Part shown: one piece after another, positions 20,134 through 29,625 of the stretch
Numbering within the stretch: the stretch's first letter is position 1
How the letters are laid out: each line of letters begins with the position of its first letter
Origin: Kitasatospora fiedleri
Lineage (GTDB): Bacteria; Actinomycetota; Actinomycetes; Streptomycetales; Streptomycetaceae
Assembly (NCBI RefSeq): GCF_948472415.1
Contig: NZ_OX419519.1
Span: forward strand, 496,001 to 560,000
Reading direction: 5' to 3'
Length of the DNA: 64,000 nucleotides
The notes under the pieces: model-generated
Seen by the model: only the letters and a program-made list of their open reading frames with translations
Databases searched by the model: none
Told to the model about the DNA's origin: nothing
Made by a program: the position numbers and the translations under genes

Positions 20134-21681
20134 ATGGTGCACACGTATGACGTGATAGTCGTCGGGTCCGGTTCGGCCGGCGCGGCCCTCGCGGCCCGGT
20201 TGAGCGAGGACCCCGGCCGTTCGGTGCTCCTGCTGGAGGCCGGTCCGGACTTCCCCGACCGGGCCGACATCCCGCACGAGATCACCGACGGCAACGCGAT
20301 GTCGATGCACGCCCACGACTGGCGCTTCCGCGCCGAGATCCTGGACGGCCGGCGGATCATCTTCCCGCGCGGGAAGATCGCCGGCGGCTCCTCCGCGGTC
20401 GGCGCGACGATCGCCCTGCGCGGCGTCCCGGAGAACTTCGAGCGGTGGGCGGCGGCCGGGAACCCGGCCTGGACGTACGAGCAGGTGCTGCCGTACTACC
20501 GCCGGCTGGAGGACGACCTGGACTTCTCCGACCGCTACCACGGCAGCGGCGGCCCGGTGCCGATCCGCCGCTTCACGCCCGCGGAGACCACGCCGCTGCA
20601 GACCGCCTTCACCGAGGCGAGCCTGGCGGCCGGGTTCCCCGAGGTCGCCGACCACAACCACCCCGAGGCCACCGGCATCGGCCCGATCCCGTCCAACCGC
20701 CGCGACCCGCGCTTCCGGGTCTCCAGCGCGATGGCCTACCTGACGCCCGAGGTGCGGGCGCGCCCCAACCTGGCGATCCGCGGCGGCGTCCTGGTGCACG
20801 AGGTGCTGTTCGACGGCGACCGCGCGACCGGCGTGCTGGCCGCGGCCGGCGGCGGGGTGCCGGAGGAACTGCGGGCGCGCAAGGTGGTGCTGTCCGCCGG
20901 CGCGGTCAACTCCCCGACGCTGCTGATGCGTTCGGGCATCGGCCCGGCCGGGGACCTGACCCGGCTGGGCATCCGGGTGCGGCTCGACCGGCCCGGCGTC
21001 GGCGCCCACCTCCAGGACCACCCGCGCACCGGCGTCTTCCTGCGGCCCAAGGACGGCGAGGTCTCCACCGACGTGCCGTTCCTGCAGACCATGGTGCGGA
21101 CCACCTCCAAGGGCTCCGCGGACTTCAACGACCTGCAGTACTACATGGTCAACCACTTCGACCTGACGCTCTTCCCCGAGCTCCAGATGCTCGCCCAGGC
21201 GCCGATGATCTTCGGCGTGATGGTGGTGGACCAGCAGCCGGAGTCGGTGGGCCGGCTGCGGCTGGCCTCCACCGACCCGGCCGCCGGACCCGACATCCGG
21301 CTCGACTTCCTCTCCACCGACCGCGACCTGGAGAAGCTGGTCGAGGGCGTGCGCACCTGCTGGGAGCTGGCCAACCACCCCGGCATCGCCTCCCGCGGCG
21401 ACGGCTACATCGTGCTGAGCGACCGGCTGGTCGAGAAGGACGCGATGGTCGAGCAGTACGTCCGCACCAGCCTGGACAGCGGCTACCACCCGGTCGGCAC
21501 CGCCCGGATGGGCACCGCCGAGGACGAGGGCGCGGTGGTGGACCAGCGGCTGCGGGTGCACGGCGTCGAGGGGCTGTACGTGGCCGACGCCTCGGTCATG
21601 CCGCAGATCGTCAACTGCAACACCAACCTCACCTCGACCATGATCGGCGAGCGGCTGGCGGACTGGCTGCGCGCCGAGTGA
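20134..21681 (+). CDS. GMC family FAD-dependent oxidoreductase
   Basis: 515 residues. The N-terminal dinucleotide fold VIVVGSGSAGAALAARLSE, the GMC signature around PRGKIAGGSSAVGATIALRG (about residues 75-95), and the C-terminal YHPVGTARMG with NCNTNLTSTMIGERLADWL make this a glucose-methanol-choline oxidoreductase. The His of HPVGT and the Asn of NTNLT are the expected active-site pair. It is divergent from unbV and ends at a strong hairpin (21695-21730), so it is a single-gene unit. GMC enzymes occur in several enediyne loci, so a tailoring role is plausible; alcohol oxidation is the family chemistry. Confidence 0.92.
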   Translation: MVHTYDVIVVGSGSAGAALAARLSEDPGRSVLLLEAGPDFPDRADIPHEITDGNAMSMHAHDWRFRAEILDGRRIIFPRGKIAGGSSAVGATIALRGVPENFERWAAAGNPAWTYEQVLPYYRRLEDDLDFSDRYHGSGGPVPIRRFTPAETTPLQTAFTEASLAAGFPEVADHNHPEATGIGPIPSNRRDPRFRVSSAMAYLTPEVRARPNLAIRGGVLVHEVLFDGDRATGVLAAAGGGVPEELRARKVVLSAGAVNSPTLLMRSGIGPAGDLTRLGIRVRLDRPGVGAHLQDHPRTGVFLRPKDGEVSTDVPFLQTMVRTTSKGSADFNDLQYYMVNHFDLTLFPELQMLAQAPMIFGVMVVDQQPESVGRLRLASTDPAAGPDIRLDFLSTDRDLEKLVEGVRTCWELANHPGIASRGDGYIVLSDRLVEKDAMVEQYVRTSLDSGYHPVGTARMGTAEDEGAVVDQRLRVHGVEGLYVADASVMPQIVNCNTNLTSTMIGERLADWLRAE

Positions 21682-21694
21682 CCGACCCCGCACC

Positions 21695-21730
21695 GCGACG
21701 GCCGCCCCGCTCCCCCGGGGCGGCCGTCGC
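21695..21730 (+). terminator. Hairpin terminator after the GMC gene
   Basis: Perfect 14-bp stem GCGACGGCCGCCCC (21695-21708) with its complement at 21717-21730 and an 8-nt loop, starting 13 nt after the stop codon. Confidence 0.75.
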
Positions 21731-21903
21731 CGTTCCCGGGCCCGGCCCGCCCAGGGCAATCTGGGAGACGAGAGCCCGGGACCGTTCCTGCCACCATGGG
21801 AAAACCGCGCCGCCGCCCGCCGGGAATGCATTTCGCGCATTCCTCCGGCATTTCGGGGAATTCCGCCGGGCGGCCGCACCGTCGAAAGGGAGGGCGATCA
21901 CCC

Positions 21904-22539
21904 ATGACCGATCCGAACGTGCTGAGCACGGTCCGCGTCCCACTGGTCGAGGAGGCCGAGGCCGAGGGCCGCACGAAGGAGCTGTACGACGCGATCAAGT
22001 CGCGGATGGGCATCCCCTTCGTCCCGGACATGTTCCGGCTGGTCTCCAGCCGCCCGGACCTGCTGGAGGTGGTGATCGCCGGCTACGGCGGGGTCTTCAA
22101 CGACGGGGTGCTGCCGCGCGCGACCCGCGAGATGATCTCCGCCTGGAGCTCCCGGGTCAACGGCTGCCCCTACTGCGTGGGCACCCACAACTGGTTCCTG
22201 GCCCAGTTCGGCGGCCCGCAGGAGCTGACCGACGCGATCGAGGGCGCCGCCTCGGTCGAGGAGCTGCCGATCGACGAGCGGACCAAGGTGCTGATGCGCC
22301 TGGTCACCAAGGTCGGCACCGGCGCCTTCCGGATCACCGACGAGGACTGGGCCGCCACCGAGGCGGCCGGCTGGAGCAACGGGGAGATGCTGGAGGCGGT
22401 CTTCACCGCCGCCCTGTTCGCCTTCATCAACCGCCTGGTGGACGGCCTGGGCCTGGGCAACTCGGTGTCCCGCAGCCGGATCGCCTCCCAGCCGGAGGAC
22501 GCCACCGTCTCCGCCGAGCGCCTGGCGGAGGGCAGGTGA
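21904..22539 (+). CDS. AhpD-like carboxymuconolactone decarboxylase family protein
   Basis: 211 residues with the AhpD/CMD core: TREMISAWSSRVNGCPYCVGTHN carries the CxxC pair and the downstream His, around residues 75-97. This fits the peroxidase-related or alkylhydroperoxidase AhpD family, in which the CxxC is redox-active. ATG 21904 has a GGGAGGG ribosome binding site. The stop overlaps the GTG of the SDR gene by 4 nt, so the two form an operon. A protective or oxidative tailoring role beside the enediyne genes is possible but not shown by the sequence. Confidence 0.88.
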   Translation: MTDPNVLSTVRVPLVEEAEAEGRTKELYDAIKSRMGIPFVPDMFRLVSSRPDLLEVVIAGYGGVFNDGVLPRATREMISAWSSRVNGCPYCVGTHNWFLAQFGGPQELTDAIEGAASVEELPIDERTKVLMRLVTKVGTGAFRITDEDWAATEAAGWSNGEMLEAVFTAALFAFINRLVDGLGLGNSVSRSRIASQPEDATVSAERLAEGR

Positions 22540-23414
22540 GCGGCCGCTCGCGGGCGATCCTGCTGACCGGCGCCTCCTCCAGCACCGGCATGTCCTCCGG
22601 CACCGGCCGGGCCGCCGCCCTGCGGCTGCACCGGGCCGGCCTGCCGGTCTACGCCACCGCCCGCCGCCCCGAGGCGCTGGCCGACCTGGCCGCCGAGGGC
22701 ATCCGGGTGCTGCACCTGGACGTCAACGACGAGGAGTCGATGGCCGCCGCGGTGGAGAAGATCAGCGCCGAGCACGGCGCGGTCGGCACCCTGATCAACA
22801 ACGCCGCGTACAGCCTCAACGGCACCATCGGGGAGACCCCGATCGACGAGGTGCGCAGCCAGTTCGAGACCAACCTGTTCGGGCTGTGCCGGCTGACCCA
22901 GCTGGTGCTGCCCGGGATGCGGGCGCAGGGCGGCGGCCGGGTGGTCATGATGTCGTCCATCTTCGGCCAGTTCGCCACCCCCGGCCGCGGCTACTACCAG
23001 GCCACCAAGCACGCCCTGGAGGCGGTCAGCGACTCGCTGCGCCTGGAGGTGGCCCGGGACGGCATCAAGGTGGTGCTGATCGAGCCGTCCCCGGTGCTCG
23101 GCGGGTTCGTGCCGACCTCGGTCGCCGACCTCGGCATGACCGGGCAGGAGCGGACCGGCCTGTACGACGAGTTCTGGCAGTACTTCGTCGACTGGCACGG
23201 CGCCTACCGGGAGACCGAGAACCCCACCGGCCGCGGCCGGATGGCGGTGCGCGCGGAGACCGTGGCGAAGGTGATCGAGAAGGCCGTCACCAGCGACCGC
23301 CCCCGCATCCGCTACCGGATCGGGATGCCGTCCCGGCTGCTGCCGCGGATGCGCTGGACCATCGGCGACGCGTTCTTCGAGCGCTTCGTCCGGGCGTTCT
23401 TCCCGATCCCCTAG
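22536..23414 (+). CDS. Short-chain dehydrogenase/reductase with a doubled glycine loop
   Basis: 292 residues. The Rossmann N-terminus reads TGASSSTGMSSGTG, which looks like an internal duplication of the usual TGxxxGxG loop. NNAAYS, the catalytic region MMSSIFGQFATPGRG and YYQATKHA (Tyr-x-x-x-Lys) are intact, so it should be an active classical SDR. The C-terminal WTIGDAFFERFVRAFF tail is hydrophobic. GTG 22536 overlaps the AhpD-like gene stop. The substrate is not evident. Confidence 0.88.
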   Translation: MSGRSRAILLTGASSSTGMSSGTGRAAALRLHRAGLPVYATARRPEALADLAAEGIRVLHLDVNDEESMAAAVEKISAEHGAVGTLINNAAYSLNGTIGETPIDEVRSQFETNLFGLCRLTQLVLPGMRAQGGGRVVMMSSIFGQFATPGRGYYQATKHALEAVSDSLRLEVARDGIKVVLIEPSPVLGGFVPTSVADLGMTGQERTGLYDEFWQYFVDWHGAYRETENPTGRGRMAVRAETVAKVIEKAVTSDRPRIRYRIGMPSRLLPRMRWTIGDAFFERFVRAFFPIP

Positions 23415-23662
23415 GCCGCGCCCGCCCCGGGCCCGGCCGGTCCTGCCCCGGGCCCGGCCGGTGCCGGCCCGGCGCCGGCCGGTCCTCGCCGCTCCGGCCC
23501 GCCCCGGCCCGCTCCGGGGCGGGCCGCGGGGTTCGACCGGCCCGGGCCGGGGCACAGCGCAAGGACGGAGAAGGAAGGACCCGCTCCGAATGCCACGATC
23601 GGGTGGAGCACCGACGGAAGAGACCCACGCACGAGGTCGACGAGCCGAAGGAGGACTCGCGG

Positions 23663-23731
23663 ATGCCTGCGGGTGACGAGGCAGCGGCACACCCCGGCGG
23701 CCCGCGGGCCGGATCGGGGACGAACCCGTGA
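23663..23731 (+). CDS. Possible 22-residue leader peptide
   Basis: ATG 23663 sits 6 nt after a strong AAGGAGGA site and encodes a 22-residue Gly/Ala/Pro-rich peptide. Its TGA overlaps the GTG of the next gene (GTGA), so it could couple translation into the CMD gene. The peptide has no known family. Another short ORF with a weaker site starts near 23590. This is a weak call made on translation signals alone. Confidence 0.3.
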   Translation: MPAGDEAAAHPGGPRAGSGTNP

Positions 23732-24855
23732 GCGGCGGACGGCGCCTCGTCCAGGCGCCGCTCCGGGGGCTCTCCCTGCTCCAGGTCCGGCACCTGTCGA
23801 CCGTCGGGTTCGGCGAGGCCGCCGGCGACACCGCCCGGGTCTACCGGGAGCTGGAACGGGACTTCGGGGTGCTGGCCCCGCCGGTGGCGCTGCACGCCCC
23901 GGTGCCGGAACTGCTCGCCGCGTCCTGGACGACGCTGCGCGAGACGATGCTGGTCGCGGGGCGCGCCCCGCGGACGGCCAAGGAGGCGGTCGCGGCGGCC
24001 GTCTCGGCGGACAACCGCTGCCCGTTCTGCACCACCGTGCACGGCACCATGCTCGACTCGCTCTCGCTGCGCCCGCTGCCGGGCCGCCGGGACGGTGCCG
24101 GACGGCCGGAACGGGACGGCGGGCGGCCCGGCCCGGACGGCTCGCGGCCGGAGCCGGACGGCGGGCGTCCCGGGTCGGACGGCGGGCGACCCGGCCCGGA
24201 CGCCGAGCGGCTGACCGCGTGGATCACCACCGGGGGCGCGCCGCCGTTCCCGCCCGAGCTGCTCCCGGAACTGGCCGGGACGGCGCTCTGCCTGCAGTAC
24301 CTCAACCGCGTGGTCAACGTCTTCCTGGGCCCGCACCCGCTGCCGCCGAACGCCCCCGTGCGGGCGCTCGGGCCGGTGATGCGGGTGCTGGTCGGCCTGA
24401 TGCGCGGCTCCGCCCGGGCGGACGCCGCGCCGGGCGCCTCGCTGTCGCTGCTGCCGCCGGCGCCGCTGCCGCCGGACCTGGCCTGGGCCGCGGCCGACCC
24501 GCGGATCGCCGACGCGCTGGCCCGCAGCGCGGCGGCCGTCGACCGGGTCGGCACCGCCCTGCTGCCCGCCCGGGTCCGGGCGGTGGTGGCCGAGGCGCTG
24601 GCCCGCTGGGACGGCGCCGACCCCGGCCTCGGCCGGGCCTGGCTGGACGCGCCACTGGCGGAACTCCCGCCGGGCGAACGCCCGGTGGGCGAACTCGCGC
24701 TGCTCACCGCGCTGGCCTCCTACCGGGTCGACGACCGGGCGGTCGCCGCCGCCCGGCAGGCCGGCGCGGGCGACCGGGAGATCCTCGCCGCCTGCGCCTG
24801 GGCGAGCGAACGGGCGGCCCGGCGCCGGGTCGGACAGCTGCTGTCCGACGGCTGA
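23728..24855 (+). CDS. CMD/AhpD-like protein with an RPxxDGG repeat insertion
   Basis: 375 residues. The AhpD-type redox site is DNRCPFCTTVHGTML (Cys-x-x-Cys plus His, about residues 96-110). Immediately after it lies a 35-residue tract of repeated RPG/RPE-DGG units (24105-24205), then a second helical half with AACAWASERAARRR at the end. The repeat interrupts the domain at the point where other family members have a short loop, so it is probably a surface extension that has grown by slippage. GTG 23728 follows the possible leader peptide with a 4-nt overlap. Its function may be peroxidase-like, as for the gene at 21904. Confidence 0.75.
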   Translation: MSGGRRLVQAPLRGLSLLQVRHLSTVGFGEAAGDTARVYRELERDFGVLAPPVALHAPVPELLAASWTTLRETMLVAGRAPRTAKEAVAAAVSADNRCPFCTTVHGTMLDSLSLRPLPGRRDGAGRPERDGGRPGPDGSRPEPDGGRPGSDGGRPGPDAERLTAWITTGGAPPFPPELLPELAGTALCLQYLNRVVNVFLGPHPLPPNAPVRALGPVMRVLVGLMRGSARADAAPGASLSLLPPAPLPPDLAWAAADPRIADALARSAAAVDRVGTALLPARVRAVVAEALARWDGADPGLGRAWLDAPLAELPPGERPVGELALLTALASYRVDDRAVAAARQAGAGDREILAACAWASERAARRRVGQLLSDG

Positions 24856-25201
24856 ACCGGGCACCCGACCACCGGTCCGCACCGCCCGTCCACCGATCCG
24901 TACCGACCGTCCACCGCACCGAGCGCCGAACCGAGCACCGACCGACCGCCGGACGGATTTCCCGGTACCCGGGAATTCCGGCGGTCGGGCCGCGGGACCC
25001 GCTCGGCCCGGCGGTTTCTCCACGCGCCGGGAGGCGCGGTCCCACCGATGTCCGCACCCCCGGGTCCGCCTCCGGAGAACGGCACCGAACCGGCCGGAGG
25101 AGAGCTTTCGGATTCCTTCGGATTCCCCCGGAATTCTCCGGATTCCCCGGAGTTTCCCGGGCCGCCCCCCCCGAACCCGTCGACGAACTTGGAGAGACGC
25201 T
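24856..25201. other. Intergenic region upstream of the first AraC regulator
   Basis: 346 bp without a gene. The segment 25105-25160 contains about four imperfect copies of a CGGATTCC(C) element and is richer in A/T than its surroundings; it may hold the promoter or regulator sites of the gene at 25202. No clear -10/-35 pair. Confidence 0.4.
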
Positions 25202-25984
25202 GTGCAGATCGCTGTTGAACGCGCGATAGCGACCATGTGGGACAGATACGAGGAGCCGCTCTCGCTGGACGAGATCGCGAACACCGCGATCCTCAGCAAG
25301 TTCTACTTCTCCCGGGTGTTCCGCAATCTCACCGGCACCTCGCCGGGGCGGTTCCTCTCCGCCGTCCGCCTGCACCAGGCGAAGACCATGCTGCTGGAGA
25401 CCGACTTCAGCGTCACCGAGATCTCCTACCGCGTCGGGTACAACAGCCTGGGCACCTTCACCAGCCGCTTCACCCGCAGCGTCAGCCTCTCCCCGGCCCG
25501 CTACCGGGCGCTGGCCCGGGCCGGGCTGACCGAGGGCGCCGGCACCGCGCAGCCGGGCGGCGAGCGCCGCAGCTGCACGGTGCAGGGCAGCATCCGCTCG
25601 CCGGAGACCGGCTGTGCGGTGCGGATCTACATCGGCGCGTTCCGCGAGCCCATCGTGCAGGGCCGACCGGTGGCCTGCGAGGTCCTGGACGGGCCCGGCC
25701 CGTTCACGCTGCGGGTGCCGGAGGGCGTCTGGTTCCTCCGGGCGGCGGTGGTCGCCGCGAGCGACTTCCCGGCGCCGCCGTGGGAGCGGCGTCCGCTGCT
25801 GGTCGCCTCGGGCCCCGAGCTGACCGTGCGGCACGGTCACGAGAACGCGCCGGTCCGGCTGGTCGCCCGTCCGCTCACCGCGCTGGACCTGCCGATCCTG
25901 CTGGCCCTGCCGGGGCTGGACTCCCCGCAGCGCCCCGGGCCGGACGGCACCGCGCTGCGGGTGCCCTCCCTGACGGGGAGGTGA
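25202..25984 (+). CDS. AraC-family regulator with N-terminal DNA-binding domain (paralogue 1)
   Basis: 260 residues. The double helix-turn-helix is at the N-terminus (residues 1-100), ending in the AraC signature VGYNSLGTFTSRFTRSV and SPARYRALA. The C-terminal 150 residues form a domain with VRIYIGAFREPIVQG, EVLDGPGPFTLRVPEGVWFLRA and LDLPILLALPGLD. Most AraC proteins have the reverse order. Its paralogue at 30891 has the same architecture and shares an identical 45-bp stretch of DNA. GTG 25202 aligns with the paralogue start. It ends before the terminator at 26075-26110. The ligand, if any, is unknown. Confidence 0.9.
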   Translation: MQIAVERAIATMWDRYEEPLSLDEIANTAILSKFYFSRVFRNLTGTSPGRFLSAVRLHQAKTMLLETDFSVTEISYRVGYNSLGTFTSRFTRSVSLSPARYRALARAGLTEGAGTAQPGGERRSCTVQGSIRSPETGCAVRIYIGAFREPIVQGRPVACEVLDGPGPFTLRVPEGVWFLRAAVVAASDFPAPPWERRPLLVASGPELTVRHGHENAPVRLVARPLTALDLPILLALPGLDSPQRPGPDGTALRVPSLTGR

Positions 25985-26074
25985 GGGCCGACGGGGAGGT
26001 GCGGGCTGACCGGCCGGTGCGAGCCGACCGGGCGGTGCGGGCCGACCGGGACGCGAGGGGCCGCCGCGCGGCGA

Positions 26075-26110
26075 GAGGGGCGGGACCGCCGGACAGCGGT
26101 CCCGCCCCTC
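26075..26110. terminator. Strong bidirectional hairpin
   Basis: Perfect 15-bp stem GAGGGGCGGGACCGC (26075-26089) with its complement at 26096-26110 and a 6-nt loop, between the convergent AraC gene and the DinB-like gene. Just upstream (25985-26060) are about four imperfect copies of a GGTGCGGGCCGACCGGG unit. Confidence 0.8.
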
Positions 26111-26188
26111 CGTCGTGCGCGCCCCCCTCCGGCGCGCACCCTCCCCCGCGCCGCGCCCTCCGCCGCGCCGCGGGTGGTCCCGTCCCGC

Positions 26189-26980
26189 TCAGCGTCCGAC
26201 GAGCGGCTCCACCTCGGCCGCGGGCGGCGCGAACGGGCCCCAGGCGAACGCCTGCGCCCACTTCCCGGCCGGTTCGCCGGACCACTCCAGGTCCTCGATC
26301 TGCGGCCGGGTGCGGCGGCCGGTCAGCGAGCGGAACACGTCCACCGCCGACCCGCGCACGGTCGCGGCGGGGTCGCCCTCGCCCACCACCCAGGCCCGCC
26401 CGGGGGTCTCGATCCGCAGCGCCGGCAGCCCGCCGCCGTGCACCGCCAGGCCGAAGCCCATGGTGGACAGGTCCAGCGCGCCGTCGAAGGCGGGGTGGGC
26501 GGTCGGCTCGGCGGGCACGTCCAGGCCCAGCCGCAGGTCCAGCTCGTGCGAGAACACGTCGAGCAGCAGGATGCGTCGGCGCAGCTCCGGGGTGCGTTCC
26601 AGGGCCGCGGGCAGTGCGCCGTCCAACTCCTCCCAGCGGTCGAGCAGTTCGGCCGTCGGAGCGCCGGTCAGCGGGGCCAGGTCGATCTGGCTGTCCTCCA
26701 GGGCGACGAAGGACTCGCAGATGTGCACCAGGTGCCCGATCAGGTCCCGCACGCTCCAGTCCGGACAGGCGGGCACCCCGACGGCGGCCGGGTCCGGCAG
26801 CCCGGACGCCAGGCCGGCGATCGCCGCCCGGCTGCGCCGGTAGGCCGCGAGCTGCTCGGCGGGGTCGTGCGGGGCCGGGGCGGGCGAGGACGAGGCGTGC
26901 AGGGTCGGGGCGGGCGGGATCGGGGCGGGCGGGGTCTGGGCGGGCACGGGTGCGTCCTGCTGGGTCGGTTCCGCTGTCAC
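26189..26980 (-). CDS. Maleylpyruvate isomerase/mycothiol-dependent (DinB-like) family protein
   Basis: 263 residues. After a Pro/Ala-rich leader of about 35 residues, CPDWSVRDLIGHLVHICE carries the W-x-V-x-D-L-x-x-H pattern of the mycothiol-dependent maleylpyruvate isomerase N-terminal (DinB-like) family, with further conserved blocks LLLDVFSHELDLRLGL and an SCP2-like C-terminal part. In actinobacteria such proteins are often mycothiol S-transferases or isomerases with a metal bound by three His. It is last in a minus-strand run with the epimerase and the ABC1 kinase. Substrate unknown. Confidence 0.82.
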   Translation of the reverse strand: MTAEPTQQDAPVPAQTPPAPIPPAPTLHASSSPAPAPHDPAEQLAAYRRSRAAIAGLASGLPDPAAVGVPACPDWSVRDLIGHLVHICESFVALEDSQIDLAPLTGAPTAELLDRWEELDGALPAALERTPELRRRILLLDVFSHELDLRLGLDVPAEPTAHPAFDGALDLSTMGFGLAVHGGGLPALRIETPGRAWVVGEGDPAATVRGSAVDVFRSLTGRRTRPQIEDLEWSGEPAGKWAQAFAWGPFAPPAAEVEPLVGR

Positions 26981-27074
26981 GGTCGTCTCCTCGGAGTGGG
27001 GGTGGGGCGGCAGGGGCGGACACCGGAGTGGGCGCGGGGGCGGACGGCGGGGCGGGCGCGGTGCTGCGCCGCCG

Positions 27075-28166
27075 TCACGGTCCGGTCCGTTCGGCCGCCG
27101 AGCCCGCCTGACGGTACGTCAGAAGACCCGTCCGGTACAGCCAGTGGGCGGTTTCGGCCATCGTCTCCTCGACCGGGCGGGGCGCCGGGCCGCCGAGGGG
27201 AGCGGCCGGGGCGACGGGCGCGGCGTGGACGCAGGTGTAGGCGGCGCCGTACTCGGCCGGGATGTGCCAGGGCCACCAGCGCTGGAGGAGGTCGGCGAGC
27301 CGGGCGGCCGGGAGCATCGCCCGGCCGGGCAGCCGGACGGCGGGCAGGGCGCGGCCGGTGGCCGTGCGCAGGGCCGCCAGGTAGTCGGCGGTGGTGAGGT
27401 AGCGGTGGGGGGTGAAGACCCGGTCGGGGGTGTCGGGGGCGGTCGCGGTGGCGAGGGCGGCCAGCGCGGCGGCGGTGTCGCGCACGTCGCCGAGCGGGAA
27501 GCCGCCGGTGGGCCAGAGCGGCATCAGGCCGCGCAGGGTGTCGCGCAGCCGTCCGGTCTGGTCGCCGAGCCCGGGGTCGTGCGGGCCGAGCAGGGCGGGC
27601 GGGTAGGCGATCCGCACCGGGGCGCCCCCGTCCCGCAGCCGCCGGGCGATCCGTTCGCACTCCGCCTTGCTGGCCAGGTAGGGCTCGGCCGGGCGTCCGA
27701 CGGGGCTGTCGGCGCGCAGTTCGGGGTCGGCGCTGGGGATCAGCGCGCCGACGGTCGACACGTGCACCACCGCCCCGGCGCCGGAGCGGACCGCGGCCCG
27801 CAGCACGGTCTCGGTGCCGAGCACGTTGGTGCGGGCGATGTCGGCGCGGCGGCGGCGGTCGAAGGAGTAGACCGAGGCGAGGTGGAGCACCGCGTCCGCG
27901 CCCGCGCACAGCCGGGCCGCCGCGGCCGGGTCGGTGGCGTCGCCGGTGACGGTCCGGACGGTGTCCGGGTGGACGCCGAGCGGGCCGAGCGCGGGGGCCG
28001 TCCGGGCCGGGTCGCGGACCAGCAGCCGGACCCGGGCCCCGGCGGCGGTGAGGGCGGCGACGGTGTGCGCGCCGAGGAAGCCGGTGCCCCCGGTGACGGC
28101 GACCAGCGGGCCGGCCGCTCCCCCGGCCCGTCCGGCGGGGCCGGTGCCCGGCTCCGCGGGGCTCAC
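27075..28166 (-). CDS. NAD-dependent epimerase/reductase (extended SDR)
   Basis: 363 residues. The NAD(P) loop TGGTGFLGAHTV, the Ser-containing VVHVSTVGALIPS, and PYLASKAECERIA with Tyr-x-x-x-Lys identify an extended or atypical SDR of the NAD-dependent epimerase/dehydratase and dihydroflavonol-reductase-like group. GTG 28166 overlaps the ABC1 kinase stop by 4 nt, so the two are coupled. No sugar-nucleotide genes are nearby, so a ketone or hydroxysteroid-like substrate is as likely as a sugar. Confidence 0.88.
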   Translation of the reverse strand: MSPAEPGTGPAGRAGGAAGPLVAVTGGTGFLGAHTVAALTAAGARVRLLVRDPARTAPALGPLGVHPDTVRTVTGDATDPAAAARLCAGADAVLHLASVYSFDRRRRADIARTNVLGTETVLRAAVRSGAGAVVHVSTVGALIPSADPELRADSPVGRPAEPYLASKAECERIARRLRDGGAPVRIAYPPALLGPHDPGLGDQTGRLRDTLRGLMPLWPTGGFPLGDVRDTAAALAALATATAPDTPDRVFTPHRYLTTADYLAALRTATGRALPAVRLPGRAMLPAARLADLLQRWWPWHIPAEYGAAYTCVHAAPVAPAAPLGGPAPRPVEETMAETAHWLYRTGLLTYRQAGSAAERTGP

Positions 28167-29457
28167 GCCCGGTCCTGCGGGGTGCGGGCGGCGTCCAGCT
28201 CGACGTCCTTGGCGAAGGAGGCCATCAGCACCGGGACGGCCTCGGCCTGGAAGTCGACCTCGGAGTCGAACTCCTTGATCATCCCTTCCAGCACCAGCAG
28301 CGACAGCAGCGGGAAGGCGAACTCCGCGGCGGCGAACACCCCGAAGTCGCGCTGGAGCTTGAACAGCCGGGGGGCGAACGCGGCCAGCTCGAAGTCCTTG
28401 GAGAGCGCCCCGAAGGCCTCGTCCACCAGCGCGGTCACCGCGGTCCGGAAGCCCTCGCGGTCGAGGTCGGCGGGCAGCCGGGCGGCGCTCGCCAGCACGA
28501 TGTCGGCGCACCTGGGGCCGTTGCCCTGCGCCATGTTGAGGAAGAAGCCCGCGAAGGAGCGCCGGACCGGGTCGGGCAGTTGCACCACGAACCCGGCGTC
28601 CAGGACGACCACCCGGCCCTCGCCGTCCAGGCAGAGGTTGCCGGGGTGCAGGTCGCAGTGGACCAGGCCGTCGACGAAGAGCATCCGGTAGACGGCCCGG
28701 AGCACGTCGCGGACCACTTCCCGGCGGCGTTCGGGGTCATGCCCAGCGGCCGGAAGCGGCCGAGGCCGGGGACGAACTCCATGGTGAGCACGCCGGGTGC
28801 GCACAGGCCCTCGACGGGGGCCGGGATGCGCAGGTCGGTGTGGCCGCCGAGGTTGGCGCGCAGCAGGAGCAGCGCATCGCGCTCGGCGGTGAAGTCGAGC
28901 TGGTGCAGGACGGCGCCGCCGAGCTGGCCGATCATCTCCTCGGCGGGCAGGTCGCGCATGCCGGGCAGGACGCGTCCGGCCCGGGCGCCGAGCAGGGCCA
29001 GCCGCAGGTCGGCCTCCAGGACCGGACGGATGCCGTGCCGCTGCACCTTGACGGCGACCTCGGTCCCGTCGGCGAGCCGGGCCCGGTGGACGCTGGCGAT
29101 GCTGCCGCAGGCCACCGGCTCCCAGTCGAACTCGGCGAAGGCGTCGGTGAGTCCGGCCCCGGCGAGGGTGCGGGCCACCGCGGCGCGGCGCGGCGGGCGC
29201 ACCTCGTCGGCCAGTTCGGCCAGCGCGTCGCACCAGCGTTCGGGGAGCAGGTCGCGGCGGGTGCTGACCAGTTGTCCGGCCTTGACGAAGAACGGGCCGA
29301 GCGCGGTCAGCAGCCGCGGCGTCCGGTCGGCCATCCGGGCCCGACCGCGGCGGGTGGCCAGCAGCGGCAGGGCGGCGATCAGGTGTCCGGCGATGATGGC
29401 GGTGGTGGCGCAGGCCCGGCCGATCAGCAGCCACCCACGCGTGCGTCGTTCCGGCAC
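28163..29457 (-). CDS. ABC1/UbiB-family atypical kinase, one frameshift
   Basis: 431 residues after restoring one base near 28740. ABC1/UbiB landmarks are all present: FFVKAGQLVSTRRDLLP (KxGQ motif), GSIASVHRARL (Ala-rich loop), VAVKVQ (Lys), the catalytic HCDLHPGNL and LDAGFVVQLPDP (DFG equivalent). An N-terminal hydrophobic stretch lies near residues 10-30. GTG 29457 has GGAGG about 5 nt upstream. In bacteria UbiB proteins support isoprenoid-lipid metabolism; here the partner is unknown. The downstream epimerase is translationally coupled. Confidence 0.88.
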
Positions 29458-29625
29458 GGTGCCTCCAGGTCCCTCGTGGCGGGTGGGCCGTACCGGGGTC
29501 CGTCTTCGCACCCCCGGCGCGGCCCCGCGGTGTCCGGTGCGTGCCGGGTGCCGTGGGGCGGGCGGGGGTTCGACGACGGGCCCCGGGGCCCGACAGCGAG
29601 GAAACCAGGCCGCCGGCCGGGCCTG

